The notes: generated from the sequence alone by a model not told the origin. A stretch of DNA of 60,000 nt from Zygnema cylindricum (GCA_037447655.1 JBBHKE010003190.1:429424-489423); one strand, 5' to 3'. Positions 1 through 10,751 are shown, counted from the first letter of the stretch. Made by a program: numbers and translations.

Positions 1-653
1 ATTTAAAATTTTGGGCAGGGGCTATGAATTGTGCAGCTTATGTGAGAAACAAGCTAGAAACAAGGGCAGTAACAGATATAACTATGTATGAATTGTGGAC
101 GAGACAAAAATAAGGTGTAACTCACTTCAAAGTTTTTAAAAGTAAGATATTTTTGCTAGATAATGATCCACACAAATGGAAATTAGAGCCAAAAGGCATA
201 CCAAGGATATTTCTAGGGTATGATGATCATGCCAAGGGTTATAAAGTATATCACATTAAGAGATGTAGAGTCGTGGTAGCCAAAAACATTTTAGTGAAGC
301 ATGAAGGAAAAATAGTAGATGTATTTAGTCAACGTATAGATGAAGAGAAAGATCGAAGTGTTGATTATGTCTTTTTAGAGGAAAATCCTATGTTTTTAAA
401 AAAAATATATATAAAATGCATCTACATCAACTCAAAGTGACTTGCAATCATTTTCTCCACCAGAAAAAAAAAGTGTTATGCCTGAAAGAGTTGCCGACTC
501 TCCTCTATCACAAGCCAAAACTGAATTACAAGAAGAATCACATATATCGAGGAGGAGGACCCTACCATCTATACCAGCGACATAATTTCCAAGTGGAGTT
601 AGGCAAAGTGCGCGACTCAGGGGAGAAAATGCAGCCTTTGCTCACTCAGCACA
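1..653 (+). pseudogene. Copia integrase C-terminal fragment (family A)
   Basis: Remnant of a Ty1/copia polyprotein. In the frames that can be followed, the DNA encodes the end of the integrase core (FWAGAMNCAAYVRNKLETRA) and then the C-terminal copia integrase motif (HKWKLEPKGIPRIFLGYDDH) at about 150-290. After that comes the low-complexity linker that normally precedes reverse transcriptase. The open stretch 153-440 is the best preserved part; a TAA near 112 and frame changes break the rest. The fragment enters from the left edge and is cut at 653 by a family-A LTR, behind which the RT part resumes at 1703. Family assignment is confident; activity is excluded. Confidence 0.85.
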
Positions 654-870
654 TGTTGAAATAAGTAGTTTTATTGTATTTTCTAGGTCTAAATTAATTG
701 GAGGAAAACATATAAAGAAAATGTAGGCAGCCTGCCTCCATCTCTTCTCTCTTGCCCCCATACTTGTTGTAGTCATTGAAGGAGAGAGAGAGAGCGATGG
801 AGCCATGGCTCCCTCAGCTCCATAGGAAGGACTAAAGAGTGACTTAAATCACTCTCAACAAAAGGTTGAG

Positions 871-927
871 TCCGGCAAGACTTGAATCCCCGACCGGCAA
901 AGCGCGGCGTAGCCGTTAGTCCTAACC
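871..927 (-). repeat. tRNA-like segment inside family-A LTR
   Basis: On the minus strand this reads like a decayed tRNA/SINE head: an A-box-like CGGCTACGCCG followed by a B-box-like GGATTCAAGTC (879-889). The same antisense segment is present in the other three family-A LTRs. No full cloverleaf can be drawn, so it is not called a tRNA gene. Confidence 0.55.
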
Positions 928-1227
928 AGTCTGTCGTAGAAGTCCGTTAGGAGATATAGGGTTTCGTTAATATTTAAATTATTGTGTTATACAGAAATCA
1001 TTTAAATGAAACTCTTTACGACACGCATAGATACAATTTTACAAAATACAAAGTACTGTACTAATTTGAAACGGATATCGCGCATTTTGTTTCGACAACG
1101 AAACAAATATCGCGCAAGTATTTATTACGGTTGAGATTCCATTTCGCGTCAAATCTAACGGCGCACATCATCGCCGAAATCCTTGAATGGTCACTTTGGC
1201 ATTTAGTGATGTGGCATGACCTGGCGC

Positions 1228-1233
1228 CACGTG
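1228..1233. promoter_or_regulatory. G-box in family-A U3
   Basis: CACGTG in the context GGCGCCACGTGG. The same core is retained at the equivalent place in the other three family-A LTRs. CACGTGG is the plant bZIP/bHLH site type (G-box/ABRE core). Binding is inferred only. Confidence 0.5.
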
Positions 1234-1481
1234 GAGAGATGACATTCGGTCGCGGGAATTCCGAGGAACGTACGGACGAGTGGAAAATGGACACGCGTCC
1301 GCCTAATGGCCTTGTCGTACAGAGGTTGTACAGAAAGTACGTTGGCACTAGTACTTTTTGGTACTGTACACTGTTCTGATTGGTTCGTACAGGCTGTAGA
1401 TAGGGGTTGTGAGAGAGAACTAGGAAAAACTAGGACTTAGGAAAATCCAGGTAGATAGTCCTCTCTCTCTTTGAGAGTTTG

Positions 1482-1488
1482 TATAAAT
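1482..1488 (+). promoter_or_regulatory. Probable TATA box of family-A LTR
   Basis: TATAAAT after a CT-rich run and about 70 bp upstream of the twin hairpins. The equivalent place is TATAAAG at 19262-19268 in the sister LTR. It fits a pol II LTR promoter. Confidence 0.5.
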
Positions 1489-1552
1489 TGGCATCTTTGC
1501 CACCCTATAACTTATCGCCTGGTTGGGCGTTTTCAGAGATTTTTTATTCTAC

Positions 1553-1587
1553 GGACTTAAGGGAGTCCAAGCTGCACAAGGGTGCAG
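1553..1587 (+). other. Twin hairpins in LTR leader region
   Basis: Two adjacent stem-loops. The first is 1553-1568 (GGACTT/GAGTCC, loop AAGG). The second is 1572-1587 (CTGCAC/GTGCAG, loop AAGG). They lie downstream of the TATA box, so would be in the RNA leader. The second stem covaries with other copies (see findings). Confidence 0.6.
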
Positions 1588-1702
1588 TCAGATTGTCTAC
1601 TTGTCTGCTTGTGTAGCAGTGGTTGCCATTGAAAGTGGGTTAGTTAATAACTATCTAGAGGCTTCCTGTATTCTGTAGTCCAATGGAGGACACAGAATTT
1701 TA

Positions 1703-3161
1703 GCACACACAGAGAAGAGCCTCTAACGTTGATAGATACTTTTTCGAGTAATGAAAGGGAACATTGGTTAGAAGCGGTCAATGAAGAAATGAAGTCTATC
1801 ATGGAGGCCCAAACATGGGATGAAGTGGAACTTCCTCCTAGAAGAAAGGCAATTAAAAGTAGATGGGTGTTTTAACTAAAATTGAACTCAGATAATACCA
1901 TAGACATGTATAAGGCTCGTTTGGTTGCTAAGGGATATAATCAAAAGGAGGGAATTAGGAAAAACTAGGACTTAGGAAAAATCAGGTCGATAGTCCTCTC
2001 TCTCTTTGAGAGTTTGTATAAATTGGCATCTTTGCCACCCTATAACTTATCGCCTCGTTGGGCGTTTTCAGAGATTTTTTTTTCTACGGACTCAAAAGAG
2101 TCTATGCTGCACAGGAGTGTAATCAGATTGTCTGCTTGTCTGCTTGTGTAGTAGTGGTTGCCATTGAAATTGGGTTAGTTAATAACTATCTACAAGCTTC
2201 ATGTATTTTGTAGTCCAATGGAGGACACAAAATTTGAGCACACACACAGAAGAGCCTCTAACGTTGATAGATACTTTTTCGAGTAATGAAAAGGAACATT
2301 GGTTGGAAGCGGTGAATGAAGAAATGAAGTCTATCATGGAGGCCCAAACATGGGATGAAGTGGAACTTCCTCTTACAAGAAAGGCAATTAAAAGTAAATG
2401 GGTGTTTTAACTAAAATTGAACTCAGATAACACCATAGACATGTATAAGGCTCCTTTGGTTGCTAAGGGATATAATCAAAAGGAGGGCATAGATTATGAA
2501 GAAACTTTTTCATTCGTTGCAAGGTTTCCATCTATCCACATTTTATTTACATTAGCTGCCATAGAGGATTTTGACATCCACCAAATGAATGTCAAAACTG
2601 CCTTTTTGCATGGTGATTTAGATTAGGTCATTTATAATGAAGCAGCGAGAGGGTTATGAGGAAGCAAGAAAAGAAATTTTGTGTGCACATTTTTAAAAAC
2701 TTTGTATGGCCTAAAACAGGCTTATAGGCAATGGAACTGAAAGTTAGATGAGTTCTTGACAGAATTAGGATTTATTTGAATTAGCTCAGATCATTCAGTA
2801 TATGTGATATGTGGTGACAATCCTGATGAGGTGATATTCATTTTGCTGTGTATGTTTAAGATCTGCTGCTAATTTGTAAGAACAAAGAAAGAATTGCTAA
2901 AGTAAAACACGCTCTTAATCCACAATTTGAAATAAAGGATATGGGTGAGGCAGAATAGGTCATTGGAATACAAGTTGAAAGAGATAGAGAAAAGAAAATC
3001 ATTAGGCTAACTCAAAAAAAAACGATAGGAAACATGTTGGAAAGATTTAGCTTGGCTGATGCTAAAGGTAGTGCAACTCCTATAGAGTATAAGCAGAAAC
3101 GTGAAGAAATAGAGCATGAGTTTGGAGTCATAATAGATGAGGAACTCAGTGTAGAAAAGCA
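1703..3161 (+). pseudogene. Copia reverse transcriptase fragment (family A)
   Basis: Continuation of the family-A polyprotein interrupted by the solo LTR. It encodes the RT N-terminus (EPLTLIDTFSS, MKSIMEAQTWDEVELP), then after the tandem duplication the core pieces YKAPLVAKGYNQKEG, HQMNVKTAFLHGDLD and a degenerate LYGLKQA-like region. It ends near the FGVIIDEELSVEKH-coding stretch. Stops occur at 1873 and 2408 (W-V-F-stop in both duplicate copies), at about 2624 and later, with frame changes; the YVDD motif is not recoverable. A SINE is inserted at 3162 and RNase H is missing. Confidence 0.85.
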
Positions 3162-3333
3162 TTTTTTTTTTGAGATTTCCGATACCAACTCCGATAAGAG
3201 TTCCGATACCATGTTAGATTTCCCAAAATTCTGAGATTCGACATGTCCATTTTTGGTTAAATTGAGCCGGCCAAGGTTCGAACCTGGGACCTTTCATTTC
3301 AGCTGCGAACGGACGACCACTATGCCACAAACT
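3162..3333 (-). mobile_element. tRNA-derived SINE
   Basis: On the minus strand this starts with an A-box-like TGGCATAGTGG, then about 30 bp later a good B-box GGTTCGAACC, about 110 bp of unrelated body, and ends in an A-tail (T10 on the plus strand, 3162-3171). This is the layout of a pol III-transcribed tRNA-derived SINE of about 170 bp. A degraded target duplication is possible: GTAGAAAAGC on one side and GTAGAGACAAGC on the other. The RT coding sequence does not resume beyond it. Confidence 0.7.
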
Positions 3334-3430
3334 TGATGTAGAGACAAGCGGGTCCGTACTTATTTATTACGAGAGGCTCGAGTATAGATATTCCATATTG
3401 TACACCGTATTCGACCAGCATTACGTACCA

Positions 3431-4130
3431 ATATAACACAGACTATCCAAATAAATTGCAATAAAAATCACATCATTCTCATCTTCAAACATATAGTTAG
3501 AATGGTCAGAGCTGATCTAGATATGTGCTAGACCAGTGAGAAACTTATCTAGTTTCTTATTCCACTATCGAGGAGCCTGCTTCAGTCCATATAAGGACTT
3601 TATGAGCTTGCAGACTTTGCTCTATTCTCCTTCCCCCATGAACCACTCTGGTTGCCTCATAAAAATTTCTTCCTCTAACTCACCATTAAAAAAGGCACGC
3701 TTAATATCCATCTAGTGTATTTCCATGTCTTTTGTTGCTGCCAAACTGAGGAGAATCTTTATTGATGGGAACCAAACAAGTGGAGAAAAGTCTCCTGATA
3801 GTTAATCCCCTCTTTTTGGGTCAACCTCTTTGCAACGAATTGAGCCTTATATCTCTCAATAGTATTATCTGGGTTTAGTTGAGTTTAAACACCTATTTAC
3901 AGCCAATTGGTTTCTGTCCGGAGGAAAGTCCGCTAGTTCCCAAGTATTTGCTTCCATGATGGAGGCCATCTCATCATTCATGGCTCTAATCCATCTGTCT
4001 TTCTCCGAACTGTTCATTGCCTCCAAGTATGAATGTGGCTCATCTGGGTGAGATAGCTTAGTTACTTTATGAGCGGCCTATTTCTCTTGTATCCTATTGT
4101 TGCTCCTTCTCTCTCCCTCAAACTCCGAAG
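3431..4130 (-). pseudogene. Copia reverse transcriptase remnant (inverted family-A copy)
   Basis: The minus strand encodes in order the RT N-terminus (DRWIRAMNDEMASIMEANTW), a decayed palm (SPLVWFPSIKILLSLAATKD), the LIKSLYGLKQAPR block and ISSDHSNYMFEDENDV. It ends around FIAIYLDS, where the catalytic YVDD box is replaced by YLDS. Many stops and frameshifts are present. The RT C-terminus, RNase H and 3' LTR are missing, and the sequence from about 3334 to 3430 is not recognisable. The opposite orientation to 1703-3161 shows it is a separate insertion or an inversion. Confidence 0.8.
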
Positions 4131-4379
4131 CCGAAATGGAGGGAAGTCTTGGATTTCTCCTTATTGTCTGATCGGCTCCCTTATCCATAGAACCCAATTC
4201 GAATTCCTCCTCTTCTGTCTATTTAAAGTCCATAACAATATGTGAGGTTTTCGATGGATCTTGTGTATCTTAGATCGCCGTTGAATTTGCAATCACTTTT
4301 TTACTCATGTCCTTTTCGGGAACGACCGACTTCTCCTCACTTTAGAACTCAAATCTGATTATTATCTTCTTAGTATATT

Positions 4380-5856
4380 TGAAGGGGTCAAAATGACTTC
4401 CCTTCATCCATGACAACTACGTGTTTGATTGGAATGAAATCTTTCTTTGCTAAGTCATAGACTCTATATCCCTTGACATCCTCATCATATCCTCAAAAGT
4501 ATCCAGGTTTTTCCTTAGCATCTAGTTTCCAATTTTTCCTATCCGTGTCAAGACTGTAAACTTGGTTACCGAAAAATTAAAGGTGAGAGACTTCTGGTTT
4601 CCTTCTTACCCATTTCTCATAAGGTGTCATTCCTTTGCCTGTTGAGGTAAGGATTCTATTCTTAATATAGTTAGTACAGTTTATGGCTTCTGCACAAAAT
4701 CTCTTTCCTATTTTCTTGTCAGCCAACATACTGCTTACACTATATCCTAGTGTTCAGTTCAACCTCTCAGCTACCCCATTTTGTTCCGGGTTATATGGTA
4801 CGATTTTTTAGTGCTAAACTCCCTCATCTTTTGAATATTCCTCAAATTGGTTAGAGGTATATTCCCCCCCATTATCACTCCTTATTCTTTTAATTGGGGT
4901 TCTATGTAACTTCTCACTCCAGGCTTTATATTCTTCAAAGTAAGTTGGTGTTTCACACTTTTTTTTTAGGAAATAGATTATAGAGTATGTAGACCAGTTA
5001 TCGGTTATTGTCAACACAAACCTCTTTACTCCGACCGAAGGTACTTTTGTAGGTCCTCAGATATCTGTGTGTACCAAATCTAGTACTTTCTCACCCCTAT
5101 ATGTGGCGGCTTTGGGAAAGGGAGTCTGTGAGCCTTACCTTGAGCACAACCACTATGAATATCCACCATTTTATTATCTCCAAACTGAATGCCTTCTACT
5201 ACACCAAGCTTTTTCATTTCCCTCAGCCTATGAAAATGCACATGCCCCAACCGCTTATGCCAAATCATCAACTTTAGAACACCAACATAGTAAGCATTCA
5301 TCTTTTCATTACTCAGGTTAAGCCTAAACATGCCTTGGCTACCTTTATCTGTCGTAAAGTAGACTTCGTCCCCATACTTAGCTGTAAAGACTCCCTTTCT
5401 AGTAAAAGTATCAAACTCTTTGTCATCTAACATAGACGTAGAGACAAGATTTATACTCAGCTGAGGAATGTAGAGTACATATGAGAATGTGAGTATAGAA
5501 GTCTTACCTTCCATTAAGCCTTTCACATTTACTAACCCCACTAGATCTATATTAACCACTCTCCCATCCCCATACTCTATCTCTACAATAGGAATCTTTC
5601 TTAGCTTAGTGAAGAGTTGCTTATCACGACACATATGCATGGATGCACCTGAGTCGATGATCCATCCTTCCTGTGGAGCTTCCCGAATTGCTCCAAAGGA
5701 ACACTTTTGTCTCCGAGGGATCTCCTTCTCCTCCAAACTTTTGTCAAAAAGAAGCTCCCTATCCTCCTCAAAGGATTTTTCCTCGATTTCTCCTGTACCT
5801 TTTTTGACCACAAGTGCCTTTTTCAACCCTCCGGAAGAACCCCCTCCATGTTTCAT
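4380..5856 (-). pseudogene. Copia protease and integrase (inverted family-A copy)
   Basis: The longest open piece is 5080-5856 (258 codons). It contains the aspartic protease motif DSGAS at residues 68-72, then the start of integrase with the zinc-binding His pair (WHKRLGH). The following zinc-site segment reads VDIHSGCAQGK, with Ile where the first Cys of the family's C-x2-C is expected. A second open piece, 4814-5017, carries the core strand ITDNW and the catalytic SDNGGEYTS. The integrase C-terminus (GYDEDVKGYRVYD) lies near 4400-4490. Frameshifts and stops separate the pieces, so this is a dead copy. Confidence 0.85.
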
Positions 5857-6798
5857 TTAAATCCATAGCTCCAACAGCTTGACACAATCCGCAATAAAGT
5901 GTCTCGACTTTTTGCAAAAATGACAAATGCCCTTTGGGGGGCTTGGTCCTCCAGACTGATCTCTTTCCCCTTAGTACGATTTCTTTGGGTCCTTCCCCCA
6001 TCGGTCCCCTCGTGCAGCTAAAGCTTGAATGCTCTTTCCTCCTCTCCTAATCTCCATGGTGTTTTCCTGCAGAAGTATCATCTGGACCACAGTATTCCAC
6101 TTCTATGAACTATCAAGTATTTCCTGTACTCGGTACACTATGTTCTTATACTCGTCTGGTAACCTCATGATAAGAGTGTTAACTTTCATCTTCATTGTAC
6201 TTGTCCACCCGACACTTTCCATCTCCATATACAAACAAGAAAGATCATTACAATAATCTAACATTTTTCCTCCTTTGTAAGTGTAACTCAATAGCTTTTG
6301 CTCATCCAACTGGAGCTCGTGAATGGTACCACCTCTATAGATCTCCACCAAACTCACCCACCACCCCTAAGCCTTGTAAATGTGAAGGTGAAGGGTTGCC
6401 AAAGCTTGAGTGAGATGCCTTATACTGAAGTTCTTGGCAGCCATGTTTACGTCCTCCCACATGTGAGTATTGTTCTCCACGGTCTTTACGGCCGCCGCTC
6501 TTGGTGCCGTGGCAATAAGAGTGAGGTGTGTCTCTTTTCCTTTCCCCTTTTTGGACACACTGCAGTCCCGATCATCTGCCTCCTCCGCTGAGGTAGTCGT
6601 TGCTGCAGGAAACCTTACTCCTCCAAATCCTGGTGGAGTTCCCGAAAGTGGACGTTTTACTTGTCCACAAACGATACCTTAGTATCTTTTTTCGCACAAA
6701 GCCCCCATAATCATGGCTACCCAATATATGAACCCAGATTCATTGAAGGTGGGCACCGTAGAGGGTGGGCCCATAACTTACGAATAAGTGTCCTCCAT
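5857..6798 (-). pseudogene. Copia Gag (inverted family-A copy)
   Basis: Capsid/nucleocapsid region in several frames. The likely start ATG is at 6798, inside the LTR, giving MEDTYS, then a TAA at 6778-6780, then VMGPPSTVPTFNESG through the primer-binding site. The capsid portion is in the open stretch 6103-6357, typical of copia gag (LSYTYKGGKMLDYCNDLSCL). The nucleocapsid zinc knuckle is at 5884-5925 and reads CHFCKKSRHFIADC, matching CX2CX4HX4C. At least two frame changes are needed to follow the gene. It lies directly upstream of the protease. Confidence 0.75.
6765..6778 (-). other. Primer-binding site, half-tRNA type (family A)
   Basis: The minus strand reads AGTTATGGGCCCAC, continuing CC, directly after the LTR end. 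It is complementary to the anticodon loop and 5' stem of initiator-Met tRNA rather than to its 3' CCA end, as known for Drosophila copia and yeast Ty5. Confidence 0.75.
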
Positions 6799-6912
6799 TG
6801 GACTACAAAATCCAAGAAGCCTCTAGATAGTTTTTAACTAACCCACTTCAAGCCACAACCTCTGTTGCCCAAGAGGACAAACGGACAATTTGACTGCTTC
6901 TTCGTGCAGCGT

Positions 6913-6928
6913 GGACTCTCTTGAGTCC
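6913..6928 (-). other. LTR leader hairpin
   Basis: Perfect stem GGACTC/GAGTCC with loop AAGA on the minus strand. It is the homologue of the first hairpin at 1553-1568. The second hairpin is decayed in this copy to CTGC/GCAG. Confidence 0.55.
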
Positions 6929-7237
6929 GTAGCAAAAAGAATCACTGAAAACGACCAACCAGCCGATAAGTTATGAGCCGGCAAAAATGCGAATCATATA
7001 CAAAGCTCTCTTAGAGAGAGGTGATGACCTTCCAGATTTTTCCAATTCCTAAACAAATCTCACAACCTCTATCTACTGAAGTACGAACAAATTACATGAC
7101 TGTCAAGTACACAAAGGTACTATAGCCGATGTCTTTTCTGTACGGCCTGTTTAGGATAAGGCCACTGAGTGGACACGTGTTACCCTTCCACTCGTCCGTA
7201 TGTTCCTCGAACTTCTTGTGACCAAATGTTATACCTC

Positions 7238-7243
7238 CACGTG
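7238..7243. promoter_or_regulatory. G-box in family-A U3
   Basis: CACGTG within CCACGTGGCGCC, in the U3 part of the inverted LTR and equivalent to 1228-1233. Confidence 0.5.
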
Positions 7244-7510
7244 GCGCCGGGTCATGCCAAGTCCATAAACGCCAAAATGACCATTCCACTATCTTGGCAG
7301 TGATATATGCCGTCAGATGAAATCCGACATTAAATGTTGACAGTCAAAACAAATGTTTAATTCATTTATTTCGTGCGAAATGACGTCCGCACTGGAGATT
7401 TCACTAGTTCTATGTTTCTTTGTTCACAATTTAGTTAATCCGTTACAAGACTATGTTCAAGTTACAATACGTATCAAACACTATATATCTTAACGAACTT
7501 TTACGACAGA

Positions 7511-7566
7511 CTAGTTAGAGCTAACGGCTACGCCGTACTCTACCGGTCGGGGGTTCTAGTCTTGCC
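7511..7566 (+). repeat. tRNA-like segment inside family-A LTR
   Basis: Plus strand, antisense to its LTR. A-box-like CGGCTACGCCG is followed by B-box-like GGGTTCTAGTC (7551-7561). Homologous to 871-927. Confidence 0.5.
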
Positions 7567-7784
7567 AAACTTAACCTTTTGTTGAGAGTGACAAAAGTCA
7601 CTATTTAGTCCTGCATGTTGAACTAAGGAAGCCATGGCTCAACCACCCTCTCTATCCTTCAGTAACTACAACAAGTATAGTGGCTAGAGAGAAGAAGTGG
7701 AGGCAGGCAATCCGCCCTTTTTTATCTTTTTATACTGATATATTTAGACATAGAAAATACTCTAAAAACCTAGTAATTTCAACA

Positions 7785-10751
7785 TATCTAAATTAACAAA
7801 CTATTAGCGCTAATAGGAATTGTTACCTAACTTACACAAATTGTTAGCGCAAACAAGAACTATAACCTAACTAACACAAACTATTAGCGCTAACATGAAT
7901 TGTTACCTAACTTACACAAACTCTTAGCGCTAACAGGAATTGTTTTCTAAGTTCCACAAACTTTTAGCACTAACATCAATTGTTACCTAACTTACACAAA
8001 CTGTTAGCGCTAATTGGAATTGTTACCTAACTTACACAAACTATTGGCGCTAATAGACATTCTTACCTAACTTACACAAACTGTTAGCGCTAACAAGAAT
8101 TGTAACCTTAATTACACAAACTGTTAGCGCTAACAGGAATTAATACCTAACTTACACAAACTATTAGCGCTAACAGGAATTGTAACCTAACTTACACAAA
8201 CTGTTAGCGCTAACAGGAATTGTTTTCTAAGTTCCACAAACTCTTAGCAATAACATTAGTTGTTACCTAACTTACACAAACTTTTAGCGCTAATAGGAAT
8301 TGTTACCTAACTTACACAAACTATTGGCGCTTATAGACATTCTTACCTAACTTACACAAACAGTTAACGCAAACAGGAATTGTAACCTTAATTACACAAA
8401 GTGTTAGTGCTAACAAAAATTGCTATCTACATTACACAAATTGTTAACGCTAACAGGAAATGTTATCTAAATACACAAACTGTTAGCGCTAACAAAAATT
8501 GTTACCTTACACAAACTGTTAGTGTTAACAGGAATTATTACCTAACAGGCACAAACTCTTAGGGCAAACAAGACCTCTCACGTAACTTACACAAACTGTT
8601 AGCGCTAACAGGAATTGTTACCTAACTTACACATATTGTTAACGCTGACATGAATTGTTACCTAACTTACACAAACTGTTAGCATTGACAGGAGTTGTTA
8701 CCTTACTTACATAAACTGTTAGCGCTAATAGGAATTGTTACCTAACTTACAAACTATTAGCGCTAAAGGGAATTGTTACCTAACTTACACAAACTGTTAG
8801 CGCTAACAGGAATTGTTTTCTAAGTTCCACAAACTCTTAGCATTAACATTAGTTGTTACCTAACATACACAAACTTTTAGCGCTATTAAGAATTGTTACC
8901 TAACTTACAAAAACTATTGGCGCTAATAGACATTCTTACCTAACTTACACAAACTGTTAACGCTAACAGGAATTGTAACCTTAATTACACAAACTATTAG
9001 TGCTAACAAAAATTGCTATCTACATTACACAAATTGTTAACGCTAACAGGAAATGTTATCTAAATACACAAACTGTTAGCGCTAACAAGAATTGTTACCT
9101 TACACAAACTGTTAGTGTTAACAGGAATTATTTCCTAACATGCACAAACTTTTAGCGCAAACAGGACCTCTCACGTAACTTACACAAACTGTTAGCGCTA
9201 ACAGGAATTGTTACCTAACTTACACAAATTGTTAACGTTGACATGAATTGTTACCTAACTTACACAAACTGTTAGCGTTGACAGGAGTTGTTACCTAACT
9301 TACATAAACTATTAGCGCTAACAGGAATTATTACCTAACTTACACAAACTGTTAGCGCTAACAGGAATTGTCACCTAACTAACACAAACTGTTAAAACTA
9401 ACACGATTTGTTACCTTATTTACACAAACTCTTAGCCCTAACAAGAATGAATACCTACCTTACACAAATTGTTAGCGCTATTGGAATTGTTATCTTAATT
9501 ACACAAATTGTTTGCGCTAACAGGAATTGTTATCTAAATTATATAAAGTGTTAGCGCTAACACGAATTGTTACCTTACTTAAACAAACGGTTAGCGCTAA
9601 CAGGACCTGTCACGTAACTTGCACAAATTGTTAGCGCTAACAGGAATTGTTATCTAAATTACACAAACTGCTAGCAGGAATTGTTACCTAACTTACACAA
9701 ACTGTTAGCGCTGACAGGAATTGTTACCTAACTTACACAAACTGTTAGCGCTACTGGAATTGTTATCTAAATTATACAAAATGTTAGCGCTAACAGGTAT
9801 TGTTACCTAACTTACACAAACTGTTAGCGCTAATTGGAATTGTTATCTAAATTTTACAAATTGTTAGTGCAAACATAAATTGTTATCTAAATTACACAAA
9901 GTGTTAGCGCTAACAAGAATTGTTTCAATACTTACACAAACTGTTAGTACTAAAAAGAATTGTTATCTAACTTACACAAACTGTTATCGCTAACAAGAAT
10001 TGTTGTTTAAATTACAAAAACTGTTAACGATAACATGAATTGTTACCTAACTTACACAAACTGTTAGCGCTACAAAATTTTGGTTTCTAAATTACACAAA
10101 TTGTTAGCGCTAACACGTTTGTTACATAAATTACACAAACAGTTAACGTTGACATGAATTGTTACCTAACTTACACAAACTGTTAGCGTTGACAGGAAAT
10201 GTTACCTAACTTACCTTAACTGTTAGCGCTCATAGAAATTGTTGCCTAAGTTAAATAAATTGTATGCGCTAACAATAATTGTTATCAAAATTACACAAAC
10301 TCTTAGCGCTAACAGGAATTGGTAACTTTATTTACACAAACTGTTAGCGCTAATAGGAATTGTCACCTAACTTAAATAAATTGTATGCGCAAACAATAAT
10401 TGTTATCTACATTACACAAACTATTAGCAGTAGAAGAATTCTTACCTTACTAACACAAACTTTTATGGCTAACATGAATTGTTACCTAACTTACACAAAC
10501 TGTTAGCCCTTACAGGAATTGTAACCTAACTTACACAAACTGTTAGCGCTAACAATAATTGTTATCTAAATTACACAAGCGTTAGCGGTAACACAAATTA
10601 TTACCTAACTTACACAAACTATTAGCGCCAACAGGAATTGTAATCCAAATTACACAAACTGTTAGCGCTAATAGGAATTTTCACCTAATTTACACAAACT
10701 GATAAAGCTAAGAAGAATTCTAACCTAAATTACACAAACTGTTAGCGTTAA
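7785..10751 (+). repeat. 40-bp palindromic satellite, array 1 (GCGC class)
   Basis: About 74 head-to-tail copies of a 40-bp monomer. The core is the perfect 14-bp palindrome TGTTAGCGCTAACA. The 26-bp spacer begins GGAATTGTTACCTAAC and ends TTACACAAAC. Most monomers keep the GCGCTAAC half; variants include GCGTTGAC and GCGCTGAC. A higher-order repeat of about 593 bp (15 monomers) is visible: markers GTTTTCTAAGTTCC at about 8221 and 8815, and CTCTCACGTAACTT repeated with offset 593 (8581 and 9174). No gene is present. Both ends are defined by retrotransposon insertions. Confidence 0.95.

Larger units (their letters stand above)
654..1702 (+). mobile_element. Solo LTR, copia family A
   Basis: A 1049-bp LTR beginning TGTTGAAATAAG and ending ATGGAGGACACAGAATTTTA. 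It is flanked by a 5-bp direct repeat GCACA (649-653 and 1703-1707), the target duplication of an LTR insertion. It sits in the linker between integrase and RT of another family-A copy; no internal region is attached, so it is a solo LTR. Homologous LTRs lie at 6779-7784 (minus), 18399-19636 and 28644-29700. It contains a G-box, a TATA box, an antisense tRNA-like segment and two adjacent hairpins. The last 20 bp start with ATG, which corresponds to the gag start in a full element. Confidence 0.85.
1421..2489 (+). repeat. 535-bp tandem duplication of LTR end plus RT start
   Basis: Copy 1 is 1421-1955 and copy 2 is 1956-2489. Each runs from TAGGAAAAACTAGG in the LTR, through TATA box, hairpins and LTR end, into the RT N-terminus as far as the GYNQKEG-coding region. 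The copies differ by scattered substitutions and are offset by 535 bp. The duplication arose after the solo LTR had inserted, because it contains the LTR/RT junction. Confidence 0.85.
6779..7784 (-). mobile_element. 5' LTR of inverted family-A element
   Basis: About 1006 bp on the minus strand from TGTTGAAATTAC (7784) to TTATTCGTA (6779). It is homologous to the solo LTR at 654-1702: same GTATTTTCTA start block, leader ATAACTTATC, hairpin and ATGGAGGACAC end. Beyond 7784 the sequence is 40-bp satellite, so the element inserted into the array. Its other end is lost, so no target duplication can be tested. Confidence 0.85.

Noticed and set aside
3267-3330. Functional tRNA gene
   Set aside because: Good A and B boxes, but no acceptor stem or anticodon arm, and an A-tailed body follows: a SINE head.
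7785-10751. CRISPR-like appearance (regular 40-bp repeats with palindrome)
   Set aside because: The spacer part is also conserved in every unit, so it is a tandem satellite. The context is eukaryotic LTR elements and there are no cas genes.
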